Notes under the pieces: model-generated | What the model saw: only the letters and a program-made list of their open reading frames with translations | What the model was told of the DNA's origin: nothing | Database searches by the model: none | Made by a program: the position numbers and the translations under genes | Assembly (NCBI GenBank): GCA_015075555.1 | Contig: JABTUD010000001.1 | Span: 372,001-436,000 of the forward strand | Reading direction: 5' to 3' | Length of the DNA stretch: 64,000 bases | From: Thermoflexaceae bacterium | GTDB taxonomy: Bacteria; Chloroflexota; Dehalococcoidia; Tepidiformales; Tepidiformaceae | In this document: positions 45,801 to 54,022 of the stretch, piece after piece | Position numbering within the stretch: position 1 is the first letter of the stretch | Layout of the letters: every line of letters starts with the position of its first letter

Positions 45801-48734
45801 GGCAAGGGCGAAGGGTCGGTGGTCTACACGCCGAAGAGCTCGGGGACACTCCGGCTGGTGGCCGAGCTGACGGACTCGCAGGGGCGGACGTCGCGGACGG
45901 CCGCTTACCTCTGGGTCTGGGGAGGCGGCCTGGCCAGCTGGCGCGTCACCAACGACGACACGCTCCAGCTCATCGCCGACAGGGAAAGCTACGAAGTCGG
46001 CGACACGGCCGAGATCCTCGTCCCGGCGCCTTTCACGGATGCCATAGGGCTGGTCACAGTGGAGCGCGGCAAGGTCATCAGCCGCTCAACGAGGACATTC
46101 CCCACCAACAACGAGCGGCTGACCATCCCCATCACCGATGGCAGCGTTCCGAACGTCTTCGTGACGGTCGTTCTCTACCGCCGCCCGACGATCACGGACC
46201 CAATCCCGCGGTACAAGGTGGGGTACGTGAGGTTGCCCGTTTCGACAAAGACGCGGGAGCTGAACGTGACCATCCAGCCTGATCGCCAGCAGGCGAAGCC
46301 CGGCGAGAAGGTGAAATACGACATCCGGGTGACGGATTCAAGCGGGAAGGGCGTGAAGGCTGAGCTTTCGGTGGCAGTGGTCGACAAGGCGGTGCTCTCG
46401 CTGACGGAGGAGCGAGGGACCAACGGCATGAAGGCGTTCTGGTTTGAGCGCGGCCTGGGCGTGGCGACGGCGTCATCGCTTTCGGTCTCAATCGATCGTT
46501 CCAACGATGTCATTTCTGAGCCGCGACTGGGCGGCAAGGGCGGCGGCGGCTTCGACGAGGAGCGCGTGCGCCAGGACTTCCGCAACACGGCGTACTGGGA
46601 AGCACAGGTCACCACGAAAGACGATGGGACAGCGACCGTAGAGGTGACGATGCCGGACAACCTGACGACGTGGCGCATGCAGGCCCGCGCCGTCAGTGGC
46701 GGCACCATGGTCGGCGAGGGCACGAACGAGCTGCTATCGACGCAGCCGCTGCTCCTTCGCCCGGCCCTGCCGCGGTTCCTGCGCGTTGGCGACAGGACGA
46801 CGATCCGCCTCCTCGTGCGTAATGCCACGCAGAAGGAAACCGAGGTGAAGGTCTCCCTGGACGCGGATGGGATCGGCCTGAGCGGCGACATGAGCAGGAG
46901 CGGCAAGGTGGCCGCTGGAGCCTCGACCCTGTTCGAATGGCCTGCGACCGTGAGCACCGAGGGCACGGCGAAGCTGACCTTCCGGGCCACAGCGGGCGGC
47001 GGGCTCTCGGACGCGGTAGTGCAAGAGCTCCCGGTGGCACTCGACGTGACTCCGGAGACGACGGCGATGGGGGGCATCGTCCTCTCCGAGCCCATGTACG
47101 AGGCCATTTTCCTGCCGAAGTGGGCGATCCTGAAGAACGGGTCGCTTGAGGTCTCGGTGCAGCCTTCGCTAACGGGCTCCATGGGTGGAGAGCTCTCCGA
47201 GTTCATGCGCCGGCCGTGGGAGGACGTGGAGGGAACGGTCAAGATAGCGAGCCGCGTCATTGCCACCATCGGCGTGCGGCGCGCGGACAAGAGCGCGGGC
47301 GCCAGCGTGGAGACCCTGGACGGGCCAGTGAAAGGGGACCTTGCTTCGCTGATCAGCCGCCAGAATCCGGACGGGGGATGGTCCTGGTGCTGGGGATCAT
47401 CGAGATGCGAAAGCGACCCCGAAGTGACGGGGCTGGTCCTCCTTGCCCTTGGCGAGGCCCGCAGTGAAGGGTTTTCGATTGACGGCCCGACGCTTGGTGG
47501 AGCGAACGGCTGGGTTTCGGCCTACCTGGGCCGCCTGACGGATGTCGCCAACCCGGCCGACATCAACCAGAAGGCGTACTTGCTGTACGCGATGGCCGCG
47601 GCCGGGCAGGGGGAGTTCTTCCTTCCCCAGATGCGCGCCATGGTGGAGCAACACCGGGAGAAGCTTGCCAACTTCGGCCGGGGCTACCTGCTCCTCGGAA
47701 TGGCCGCAGCCGGACAGGCAAAGCAGGACAGCCACATGAGCCAGCTCCTGAACGACCTCGCCACGAAGGTCATCCCAAGCGCGAACGGGAACCACTGGGA
47801 AGATGATGCGTATGTGGGGACAACCCACACCGGCACGCGCACCACAGCGGTGGTTCTCGATGCGCTGGTGCGCGTCGACCCCGGGCACCCCCTGATAGAG
47901 GAGACCGTGCGCTGGCTGATGGTGGCCAGGGGGGCCAACCGCTGGACGACGCTGGTGGAACGGGCCCAGGCGGTGATGGCCCTGTCGGAGTTCGCCGTGG
48001 AAACGGGTGAGCTTGCCGGGGACTACAGCTACTCGGCCCGGGTGAACGAGCGCGAACTCTTCTCCGGGAGCTTCAAGCCGGGCGATGGCCGCAAGTCCGA
48101 TTCAAAGACGATTCCCCTGGACGACCTCGGGGCCGGGAAGGTGAGCATTGTGGGTCTCCTCAAGGACCTGGCCAGCCCGGGACGGATGTACTACACGATG
48201 AACCTTCGCTATGTGACCCCGGCGCAGGGGGTGGAGGCGCTGAACCGGGGCATCGCCGTTACCCACGAGTACAGCGCGCTCGACGCGCCCGGCACGCCCG
48301 TCTCCAGGGCGAAGCTCGGCATGGTGATCCGCGTGAAGGTCACAGTGATGGCGCCTTCGGAGCTCAGGTACGTGACGGTGGAGGACCTGCTCCCGGCGGG
48401 CTTCGAGCCGATCGACACTTCGCTGAAGATCATCGACCCGAAGCTGAAGGCGCAGCTGGAGGCGGAGCGGTCCGCACTCAACCGCCCGGAGGGCATTGAC
48501 TACTGGGCGCCGTGGTTCAGGTGGTACTACAGCCCGTGGGAGCAGTCGCAGATCCGCGATGACCGCGTGACTTTGAACGCCACCCGCCTGCCAAAGGGCG
48601 TCCACGAGTACGTCTACTACGTACGCGCGACCAGCGTCGGCGACTACTTCGTGGCCCCCGCGCACGCAGAGGAGAGCTTCTTCCCGGAGGTGTTCGGCCG
48701 CAGCGACAGCGGGAGGTTCGTCATCGAGCCGTAG
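42804..48734 (+). CDS. Bacterial alpha-2-macroglobulin family protein lacking the thioester
   Basis: A 1976-residue surface protein: cytosolic start, one membrane anchor (residues ~18-40, no lipobox), then Ig-like and macroglobulin (MG) domains. Family blocks include ERPIYRPGEEVFYKAVVR (MG3 start), VAEFRKPEFQVEV, VSVAVVDKAVLSL, RNTAYWEAQVTTKDDGTATV and TWRMQARAVSGGTMVGEG. The end, RDDRVTLNATRLPKGVHEYV and SFFPEVFGRSDSG, is also typical. Family members trap attacking proteases through a Cys-Gln thioester in YPxGCxEQT. Here the aligned site (residues ~1470-1479) reads RPWEDVEGTV, so Cys and Gln are gone. It may still trap sterically or act as a wall-linked scaffold with PBP1C, to which it is coupled by ATGA. 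Confidence 0.92.
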   Translation: MKTEIMSRVRTFLGDPRRRMLAGAGAVVLVAIAATLAFVLTRDGGTSYPSDIEPEGFSVSPQGEDVNRLSPIKVTFKTAPGERDPEKVLKVDPPTEGQYVWVSERTLLFQPDFPGLLRGQDYAVTVSAQSDAGLDEPVVHRFTTTGVLTVQAVIPAPNDVEVPREGQIMVQFSRSVAPLTLLSEASSKPVIEFNPPLPGKGEWLNTSLYRFIPESLTGNTKYEARIAAGLTSAADGVLKDDYTWTFNTYSPALVSVSPEDKTKFASLQQKVVLAFNQPMDTAMAESKVRVTGPNNTPVPGTSSWNAERSTLTFTPAGALLYRTSYTIEVPAGLKGAGGGETRTGRSTTFQTAGIPAVASTDPPNGATSANRYGIQILFTNPMDAESLEGKVSISGVDPAKIRADMYGDQLTLWVNAQLLPSTSYTVSIAAGAKDRYGQALAPYSFSFTTGPRSPFTVLAVPGQVGNYSASNEPMLYFHATNTASASFKLYRLTATEMENILSQNGIPQLPNRLWTPSSDPIRTWTQAVSGKKDEVVIVSTSLSGGGPLAKGDYFVRMDEGGWSNDLAFSVVDTAIVTKLSNDEFLAWVLDLDSGRVLPGVKVRAFGQGLGAGTDMVTDASGLASFTVPNPAGAWPPTNRSYYARVDDSGRKGVASTRWQNGTDPYQAGIQTEWYTRLYIGHIYTERPIYRPGEEVFYKAVVRTDDDARYSIPEGDLPVYVVIMDAQGKELLREKVQLNEFGTMGGSLRLPDGAAIGEYSAFLAVVRPDDPDRRYSEHVAGTSFAVAEFRKPEFQVEVATDRKSYASGDSIEAKVTATYFFGGGLEGAALEWSVLGVPHFMRVKGYEQFSFSDYDYYRTSVVREGVRAQGKGVTGADGSATFSVPAELKGDEGAMQFTVSATVTDQTAQVVASSMNVTVHPASGYAGIKPAEYLGETGRESRVDLVTVDTEGKVIPNQKVTMKVYERTWVTTKEQTIEGARRYRSEPVDRLVETLSTTTDGKGEGSVVYTPKSSGTLRLVAELTDSQGRTSRTAAYLWVWGGGLASWRVTNDDTLQLIADRESYEVGDTAEILVPAPFTDAIGLVTVERGKVISRSTRTFPTNNERLTIPITDGSVPNVFVTVVLYRRPTITDPIPRYKVGYVRLPVSTKTRELNVTIQPDRQQAKPGEKVKYDIRVTDSSGKGVKAELSVAVVDKAVLSLTEERGTNGMKAFWFERGLGVATASSLSVSIDRSNDVISEPRLGGKGGGGFDEERVRQDFRNTAYWEAQVTTKDDGTATVEVTMPDNLTTWRMQARAVSGGTMVGEGTNELLSTQPLLLRPALPRFLRVGDRTTIRLLVRNATQKETEVKVSLDADGIGLSGDMSRSGKVAAGASTLFEWPATVSTEGTAKLTFRATAGGGLSDAVVQELPVALDVTPETTAMGGIVLSEPMYEAIFLPKWAILKNGSLEVSVQPSLTGSMGGELSEFMRRPWEDVEGTVKIASRVIATIGVRRADKSAGASVETLDGPVKGDLASLISRQNPDGGWSWCWGSSRCESDPEVTGLVLLALGEARSEGFSIDGPTLGGANGWVSAYLGRLTDVANPADINQKAYLLYAMAAAGQGEFFLPQMRAMVEQHREKLANFGRGYLLLGMAAAGQAKQDSHMSQLLNDLATKVIPSANGNHWEDDAYVGTTHTGTRTTAVVLDALVRVDPGHPLIEETVRWLMVARGANRWTTLVERAQAVMALSEFAVETGELAGDYSYSARVNERELFSGSFKPGDGRKSDSKTIPLDDLGAGKVSIVGLLKDLASPGRMYYTMNLRYVTPAQGVEALNRGIAVTHEYSALDAPGTPVSRAKLGMVIRVKVTVMAPSELRYVTVEDLLPAGFEPIDTSLKIIDPKLKAQLEAERSALNRPEGIDYWAPWFRWYYSPWEQSQIRDDRVTLNATRLPKGVHEYVYYVRATSVGDYFVAPAHAEESFFPEVFGRSDSGRFVIEP

Positions 48735-48739
48735 GCGGC

Positions 48740-48770
48740 GCACATGGCGGCCGGCACGGCCGTCATGTGC
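48740..48770 (+). terminator. Long hairpin after the macroglobulin gene
   Basis: GCACATGGCGGCC (48740-48752) pairs with GGCCGTCATGTGC (48758-48770), 13 bp with one G-U, loop GGCAC. It begins five bases after the stop. Only a short TT follows, so it may slow polymerase or stabilise the mRNA end rather than terminate fully. A TTGACA follows at once (48771-48776), but no matching -10 is clear. Confidence 0.5.
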
Positions 48771-48881
48771 TTGACACCGCACGTAGAATGGCCGCGATCA
48801 ATCCGGGCGCTGTGGAGCGGGCCTGTGCGGCCCGAGCGGGCAACTGGTAGCGCGCTTACGGAAGCTTGGGGGAGTCCGGCC

Positions 48882-50618
48882 ATGGCGAACCGGCAGATAA
48901 CTGTCATCTTCAGGAACCTGGAGGGGGAGCACCTCGGCGAAGTGGAACGGATGCTGCGCCGCCATGGCGCCCGCGGGCCCATCCTGCGGCCGATCTTCCC
49001 AAATGCCAAGCCGGAAGACCCGACAGACGGAAACCCACCGGCGGCCAACTACTTCCGGGCCAGCATCCCGGACGATGAGCTGAGGGCTGTGTTCGGCGAG
49101 CTCCGGGCGAACATGGAGGCCTGGCGCATTCACCAGGCATACGTGGTTCCGCCTGCCAGGCCAGCGGCCACGAACCTCTCTCCCGCGGGGCTCGAAAGCT
49201 GGCCAGGCGGGCCTTCGCCACTTGCGTCTGGCCCCGGCGCCACCAGGTTCGGCAGGGCCAGGCGGCGCCCATATTTCGGGGCGACCCCGGACTTCACTGC
49301 CCTCCAGGGCTGGTGGATACCCCCGCATGGCAGCAGGGCGTGGGAGCACCGCTGGCTGGGGAAGCCGCAAGGACACCACGGCAGCGGAATCCGAATCGCC
49401 GACGTTGAGGTCGACGGGCTCGCCGAACACGAGTCCCTGGGGCGGCCCGGGAAGGCATCCGCCCTGGCGCTGGCAGACCCGCTGCCGCCATTTCAGCTGC
49501 TCGACGACATGCGGGCGCAGTGCCACGGGACCGCCGTGGCTGGCATCATCAGGGGGCAGAGCGGCGTCACCGGGCAACAGGTGGGTATCAGGGGCCTGGC
49601 GCCCGAAGCAGAGCTTGTCCTGCACCGGACGGAGATCGGCGACCCGGCAGATACGCAGCCGTACTCGATTGCCGAGGCGATCGATCGTGCCAGCGCGACT
49701 CTGAAGCAGGGCGACATCCTGCTCATCGAGTTAGAGAGGCAGGGGCCGTTGCCAGCCGTGCAGGTGGGAATCAAGGCGAGCCCGGCCCTCATCGCCCCGT
49801 CGTCGCTGGAAAGCTGGCCCGGCCTCGAGAGCTGGCCGGGGTTGGAGAGCTGGCCCGGCCTTGAGAGCTGGCCGGGGCTGGAGAGCTGGCCCGGGCTCGA
49901 AAGCTGGCCGGGAGGAGGAACGAAGCTGAACCGCTACCTCCCGGTGGAGTACCTCCCCGAGGACTGGAAGGCGATCAGCCTGGCGACACAGAAGGGGGTC
50001 GTCGTGATTGAGGCGGCCGGGAACGGGGGCGAGAACCTCGATGACGAGTTCTTCGAATACGCTCCACCGGAGGAATGGGCTCCCGGGATGTTCTGGCTGG
50101 CGGGACCAGGTGCGTGGACGAACCCCTTCCGGCGCGAGGTGAGGGATTCCGGCGCGGTTCTCGTTGGAGCCGGGGCGCCGCCCCGGGGCATGGGCGGATG
50201 GGACTGGGGCGTGTACCGGTCCTGGCTGCGGGAGTCGAACTACGGCTCCTGCGTGGACGCCCAGGGCTGGGGGCGTGGGATTGTCACCGCGGGTTATGGG
50301 GACCTCCAGGGGGGCACCGAACCGGCGCGCTGGTACACGAGCCGCTTCGGCGGGACCTCGGGTGCGGCGGCGATGGTCGCAGGTGTTGTGGCAGTGCTGC
50401 AATCAGCGCGGCTGGCGAATTCGAAACAGGCGCTGGGGCCCGGAGCGGTCCGGGACTTCCTCAGCAAGAACGGGAAGCCCCAGGCGGGCGCTGCAGCGGA
50501 CAAGCGGCACATTGGCCCCCTCCCGGTGTTTTCAGCCAGTGTCCCGCCCCTCCTGGAGAACAAAGTGGTGGTCAAGGCAGGGCAGATAGACTACGTTGGC
50601 CTCTACACCGCTTTGTAG
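48882..50618 (+). CDS. S8 (subtilisin-like) serine peptidase with internal LESWPG repeats
   Basis: A 578-residue subtilase without signal peptide. The catalytic set is complete: Asp174 in IRIADVEVDG, His215 in CHGTAVAGII, oxyanion Asn381 in EAAGNGGEN, Ser493 in FGGTSGAAAMVAGVVA. The first ~160 residues are a separate domain (MANRQITVIFRNLEGEHLGE onwards) that may act as propeptide or sensor. Between His and Asn there is an insertion with six tandem LESWPG hexapeptides (residues 309-344); one more copy is at residues 104-109. ATG 48882 was chosen because GGGGGAG lies about ten bases upstream and earlier in-frame sequence is promoter-like. A cyclase/NB-ARC regulator follows after 45 bp containing a GGCGGCCGGT...ACCGGTCCGCC hairpin. 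Target and trigger are unknown. Confidence 0.88.
   Translation: MANRQITVIFRNLEGEHLGEVERMLRRHGARGPILRPIFPNAKPEDPTDGNPPAANYFRASIPDDELRAVFGELRANMEAWRIHQAYVVPPARPAATNLSPAGLESWPGGPSPLASGPGATRFGRARRRPYFGATPDFTALQGWWIPPHGSRAWEHRWLGKPQGHHGSGIRIADVEVDGLAEHESLGRPGKASALALADPLPPFQLLDDMRAQCHGTAVAGIIRGQSGVTGQQVGIRGLAPEAELVLHRTEIGDPADTQPYSIAEAIDRASATLKQGDILLIELERQGPLPAVQVGIKASPALIAPSSLESWPGLESWPGLESWPGLESWPGLESWPGLESWPGGGTKLNRYLPVEYLPEDWKAISLATQKGVVVIEAAGNGGENLDDEFFEYAPPEEWAPGMFWLAGPGAWTNPFRREVRDSGAVLVGAGAPPRGMGGWDWGVYRSWLRESNYGSCVDAQGWGRGIVTAGYGDLQGGTEPARWYTSRFGGTSGAAAMVAGVVAVLQSARLANSKQALGPGAVRDFLSKNGKPQAGAAADKRHIGPLPVFSASVPPLLENKVVVKAGQIDYVGLYTAL
49806..49913 (+). repeat. Six tandem 18-bp units encoding LESWPG
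   Basis: Six in-frame units, 49806-49823 through 49896-49913. The peptide is identical in all six, but codons differ at Leu (CTG, CTC, TTG, CTT, CTG, CTC), Glu, Pro and Gly; only AGC TGG is invariant. The Pro-Gly codons alternate, suggesting three 36-bp double units. A seventh, isolated unit is at 49191-49208 in the same gene. Confidence 0.95.
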
Positions 50619-50663
50619 GGCGGCCGGTGACAGGGACCGGTCCGCCCGCAGGGGAAGCAGCCG

Positions 50664-53600
50664 ATGAGCGCACCGCCATCGGGTACGGTTACGTTTCTTT
50701 TCACCGACATTGCCGGGAGCACGCGCTCCTGGGAATCGACCCCCGACGCCATGTCCGCGGCGCTCGACCGGCACAACGAGATCCTTGCCGGGGCGATCCG
50801 GCGCCACGGCGGACACATCTTCAAGACGGTCGGCGATGCCTTCTGCAGCGCCTTCAGCAACGCCGGGCAGGCCGTGACCGCGGCCATCGATGGCCAGCGG
50901 GCGCTGGCGGCAGAGGAATGGGGCGCCATACCGATGAGCGTCCGCATGGCCATTCATACGGGAAACGCAGAGAGCAAGGGTGGGGACTACTTCGGGATTG
51001 ACCTGAGCCTGGTGGGCCGCCTCGCGAGCGCTGGCTACGGGGGACAGGTCCTGCTTTCGAGCACGAGCGCCGCCCTGGTCCGCGACCACCTTCCTCCCGG
51101 GGTCAGCCTCGTCGACCTGCGCGAGCACCGTCTGCGCGACATCAGCCGCCCCGAACGGGTCCACATGCTCGCTGCCCCCGGCCTGGCCGGGGACTTCCCA
51201 CCGTTGCCCTCGCTGGCGACCACGCCCACGAACATCGTCCCGCCGCTAACGAGCCTCGTTGGCCGTGACGAGGAGATCGCTGCGGTCGCCCAGTCGCTGA
51301 GGGGTGGGCGGCGCCTGGTCACACTCGTGGGGCCGGGCGGTGTCGGCAAGACGCGGGTTGCCATCGAAACGGCACTGGGCCTGTGGGACCACTTCTTCGA
51401 CGGAGTGTGGGTCGCCGATATCTCGCCAATCTCGGCGGAGGAGTTGCTCCCGGCCGCGGTAGCCTCGGTCTTCCAGCTCAGGGATGCCCGGCCCGGGGAG
51501 GAGATCAGAGTCCTCGGGCGCCAACTCGCCGGACAGAAGGTACTCCTCGTCCTGGACAACTGCGAGCACCTGCGGGAAGGCTGTGCCCGCCTGGCAGCGG
51601 AAGCGCTTGCGGCGGCGCCGGGCCTGAGCCTCCTGGCGACAAGCCGGGAGGCGCTCGGAATCGCCGGCGAATCGGTGATTGGGCTCGCCCCTCTCGGCCT
51701 GCCGGGCCCCGCTGAAGCGGTCGCGCTCGAAGCGATGGAGAGCTTCCCCGCACTGAGGCTTTTTCGCGAAAGGGGTGCGCTGGTCCGCAGCGGGTTCGAG
51801 TTCACGGAGGCAAACGCGGCGGCGGCCCTCAGCATCTGCCGGGGCCTCGATGCACTGCCGCTGGCGATCGAGCTGGCCGCATCGCGCCTTTCGTCGATGA
51901 CGGTCGAACAGGTGGCTACCCGGGTCGCCAGTTCGCTGGTGGGCCTCCAGAAGGACGACCCTACCAGGCCTCCGCGCCAGCAGACTCTCAGGGCACTTGT
52001 CGACTGGAGCTCTGAGCTGCTCAACGAGCGACAGAGGGCGCTCTTCCTGGACCTCTCCGTGTTCGCGGGGAGCTGGAGCCCGGAGGGAGCCGCCGCTATC
52101 TGCGGCGAACCCGGAGAGACTGAAGACGAGATGGTGGACCGCCTGGGCGAACTGGTCGAGAAGTCGCTTGTCGTGTTCGAAGAGCGGAACGGCACCGCAC
52201 GCTATCGCTATCTCGACACCATTCGGCGGTACGCGCAGGAGGCGCTCGACGCCGGCGGGCGCCGCTCCTTGCTTGAGATGAAGATGTGCGACTGGTGCGT
52301 CCAGCTGGCGATTGAGGCCGAATCGCACCTGCGGGGGCCGGAGCAGGTGGCGTGGCTCGGACGCCTCAATCTCGAGATGCCGAACTTCCGGGGAGCGCTC
52401 ACATGGTGCATTGACACCGACCCGGCGCGCGGCATGGAGCTCGCGGGCCACCTGTTCCGGTACTGGTGGGTCTACGGACTACTTGCCGAAGGCCGGCGGT
52501 GGCTCGACGCCCTCGTGCTCGCGGGCGACGGCGCCGCCACCAGTTCCCGGGCCCTGGTCCTCTACGGGGCGGGAGTGCTCGCGCATGGCCAGGGGGACTA
52601 CGAAGCGGCCGAAGCTCGATTCAAGGGAGCGATCGAGATCTACCGCGAGCTCGGGGACGGCGATGGCGAGGCCGACGCGCTCTCGGGCCTGGCCAATGTC
52701 GCCTGGCGCAGGGGGGACTACCAGGGGGCCCTGGCAAAGCACAAGCGGGCGCTCGCGATGTATCGCACTTCAGGCGACAGGAACCGCATCGCCTCTTCGC
52801 TCAACAACCTCGGCCTGGCCCTCGCGGATCGAGGCGACCATGCGGCAGCGCACGCATTCTACGAAGAGAGTCTCGCGATCAGGCGGGAGCTGGGCGACCA
52901 GCTTGGCATACTGACGGCACTCCACAATCTCGGGATCGTGGCCGCACAGGAGGGCGACTGGGAGCGCGCACTCGATTCTCAGCGGGCCGCGGTGGAGTCG
53001 GGGCGACGGCTGGGCGACCGGCGCGCCGTTGCTTCAGCCCTGATCGAGATCGGCGCAGTGTCAATCCACCTGCGGAAGCCTTACGAGGCGCTCCGCGCCT
53101 ACGGAGAGGCGCTGGACCTCAGCGAGGAGCATGGCGACGCGGTCCGAACTGCCCAGGCGGTGGAAGGGCTGGCGATGGTGGCGATAGATGGGCGGCAATG
53201 GGAACCGGCGGCCCTGCTTACCGGGGCAGCGGCGGCCCAGCGGCGCCGCCTTGGCATGCCGATGACCGCGGCTGAGACGGCTTTCACGGGCGAGCGGCTG
53301 GCCGCGCTCGCGCGGGCGCTCGGCAACGAGCGGCTGCAGGAGCTGCAGCGCCGGGGGGCCGAGCTTGCGGGGATCAGGGGCGTGGCCGGCAGGCTGCAAG
53401 AAGCCCTCCGAGCGCACGAGCAGTCGCGAGCCGCTGGCCCCCTGGGCGACGGGGAGTTGCTCAAGCTCACCTCGCGCGAGGGGGAGATCCTCGGCCTGGT
53501 TGCACTCGGGCTGACGAACCAGGAGATCGCGGAACGGCTGGTGGTGAGCGTGCGGACCGTGGAGACGCACCTCGGAAACGTCTATGCGAAGATCGGTGCG

Positions 53601-53678
53601 AGGGGCCGGGCTGACGCGGTGGCATTCGCCGTCCGGGCGGGGCTCGCTGTTCCGCGGACGGGCGGTGGCACGGGCTGA
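50664..53678 (+). CDS. Class III nucleotide cyclase-NB-ARC-TPR-LuxR regulator
   Basis: A 1004-residue STAND-type signalling protein. Residues 1-170: class III adenylate/guanylate cyclase domain with metal Asp15 (FLFTDIAGST) and Asp58 (FKTVGDAF); where family members have NxxxR for the transition state, this one reads GIDLSLVGRL, so Arg is kept but Asn is Ser. Residues ~200-480: NB-ARC-like ATPase with P-loop LVGPGGVGKTR, Walker B VLLVLDNCEHL and GLDALPLAIELAASRL. Residues ~600-880: TPR-like helical repeats (LNNLGLALADRGDHAAAHAF). Residues ~935-995: LuxR helix-turn-helix, LTSREGEILGLVALGLTNQE and VRTVETHLGNVYAKI. It probably senses a signal through the TPRs, oligomerises with ATP and controls DNA. 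Confidence 0.9.
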   Translation: MSAPPSGTVTFLFTDIAGSTRSWESTPDAMSAALDRHNEILAGAIRRHGGHIFKTVGDAFCSAFSNAGQAVTAAIDGQRALAAEEWGAIPMSVRMAIHTGNAESKGGDYFGIDLSLVGRLASAGYGGQVLLSSTSAALVRDHLPPGVSLVDLREHRLRDISRPERVHMLAAPGLAGDFPPLPSLATTPTNIVPPLTSLVGRDEEIAAVAQSLRGGRRLVTLVGPGGVGKTRVAIETALGLWDHFFDGVWVADISPISAEELLPAAVASVFQLRDARPGEEIRVLGRQLAGQKVLLVLDNCEHLREGCARLAAEALAAAPGLSLLATSREALGIAGESVIGLAPLGLPGPAEAVALEAMESFPALRLFRERGALVRSGFEFTEANAAAALSICRGLDALPLAIELAASRLSSMTVEQVATRVASSLVGLQKDDPTRPPRQQTLRALVDWSSELLNERQRALFLDLSVFAGSWSPEGAAAICGEPGETEDEMVDRLGELVEKSLVVFEERNGTARYRYLDTIRRYAQEALDAGGRRSLLEMKMCDWCVQLAIEAESHLRGPEQVAWLGRLNLEMPNFRGALTWCIDTDPARGMELAGHLFRYWWVYGLLAEGRRWLDALVLAGDGAATSSRALVLYGAGVLAHGQGDYEAAEARFKGAIEIYRELGDGDGEADALSGLANVAWRRGDYQGALAKHKRALAMYRTSGDRNRIASSLNNLGLALADRGDHAAAHAFYEESLAIRRELGDQLGILTALHNLGIVAAQEGDWERALDSQRAAVESGRRLGDRRAVASALIEIGAVSIHLRKPYEALRAYGEALDLSEEHGDAVRTAQAVEGLAMVAIDGRQWEPAALLTGAAAAQRRRLGMPMTAAETAFTGERLAALARALGNERLQELQRRGAELAGIRGVAGRLQEALRAHEQSRAAGPLGDGELLKLTSREGEILGLVALGLTNQEIAERLVVSVRTVETHLGNVYAKIGARGRADAVAFAVRAGLAVPRTGGGTG

Positions 53679-53816
53679 GCGCGGTCTACGTAGATCCCGC
53701 AGATTTTTGCGCACCACAAGGAACCGTGGTTTCCACGATGGCAGGCCATCTTGCGCGGCCTACCGTGAGGACAGGCCCGGGCGACACGGCCGGGCAATCC
53801 AAAACGGAGGTCCGAG

Positions 53817-54014
53817 ATGTACCCATCAGACTACGAACTCGAATGGCTTGCACAGGCCCGCATGGACTCCTGCGCCAGCGATGCCCGCCAGATTGCTCTC
53901 CAGCGCCTCCTGGCGAACGAGAAGGCGGCCAGCCCCGGCCAGCAGACAACGGTGGTTGGGCGCGTCATTCGCGCCGTCGGGGCGCCGCTTCGCATTCGGG
54001 GCGCGCGTGCCTGA
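53817..54014 (+). CDS. Small protein of unknown function
   Basis: A 65-residue protein, MYPSDYELEWLAQARMDSCA onwards, with an amphipathic helical middle (DARQIALQRLLANEKAA) and a basic end. AACGGAGG eight bases before ATG 53817 is one of the best ribosome sites in the window, which supports it as a real gene. A strong hairpin follows. No known family; 138 bases separate it from the cyclase regulator upstream. Confidence 0.6.
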   Translation: MYPSDYELEWLAQARMDSCASDARQIALQRLLANEKAASPGQQTTVVGRVIRAVGAPLRIRGARA

Positions 54015-54022
54015 AGCCAGCG

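Noticed and set aside
48771-48802. Sigma-70 promoter for the S8 peptidase built on TTGACA 48771-48776
   Set aside because: The -35 is perfect, but TAGAAT is only 7 bases away and the next AT-rich hexamer is 19-20 bases away, so no proper -10 can be assigned.
49804-49916. CRISPR-like or minisatellite array
   Set aside because: The 18-bp units are in frame inside a gene, without spacers, and vary only at synonymous positions; it is a coding repeat.
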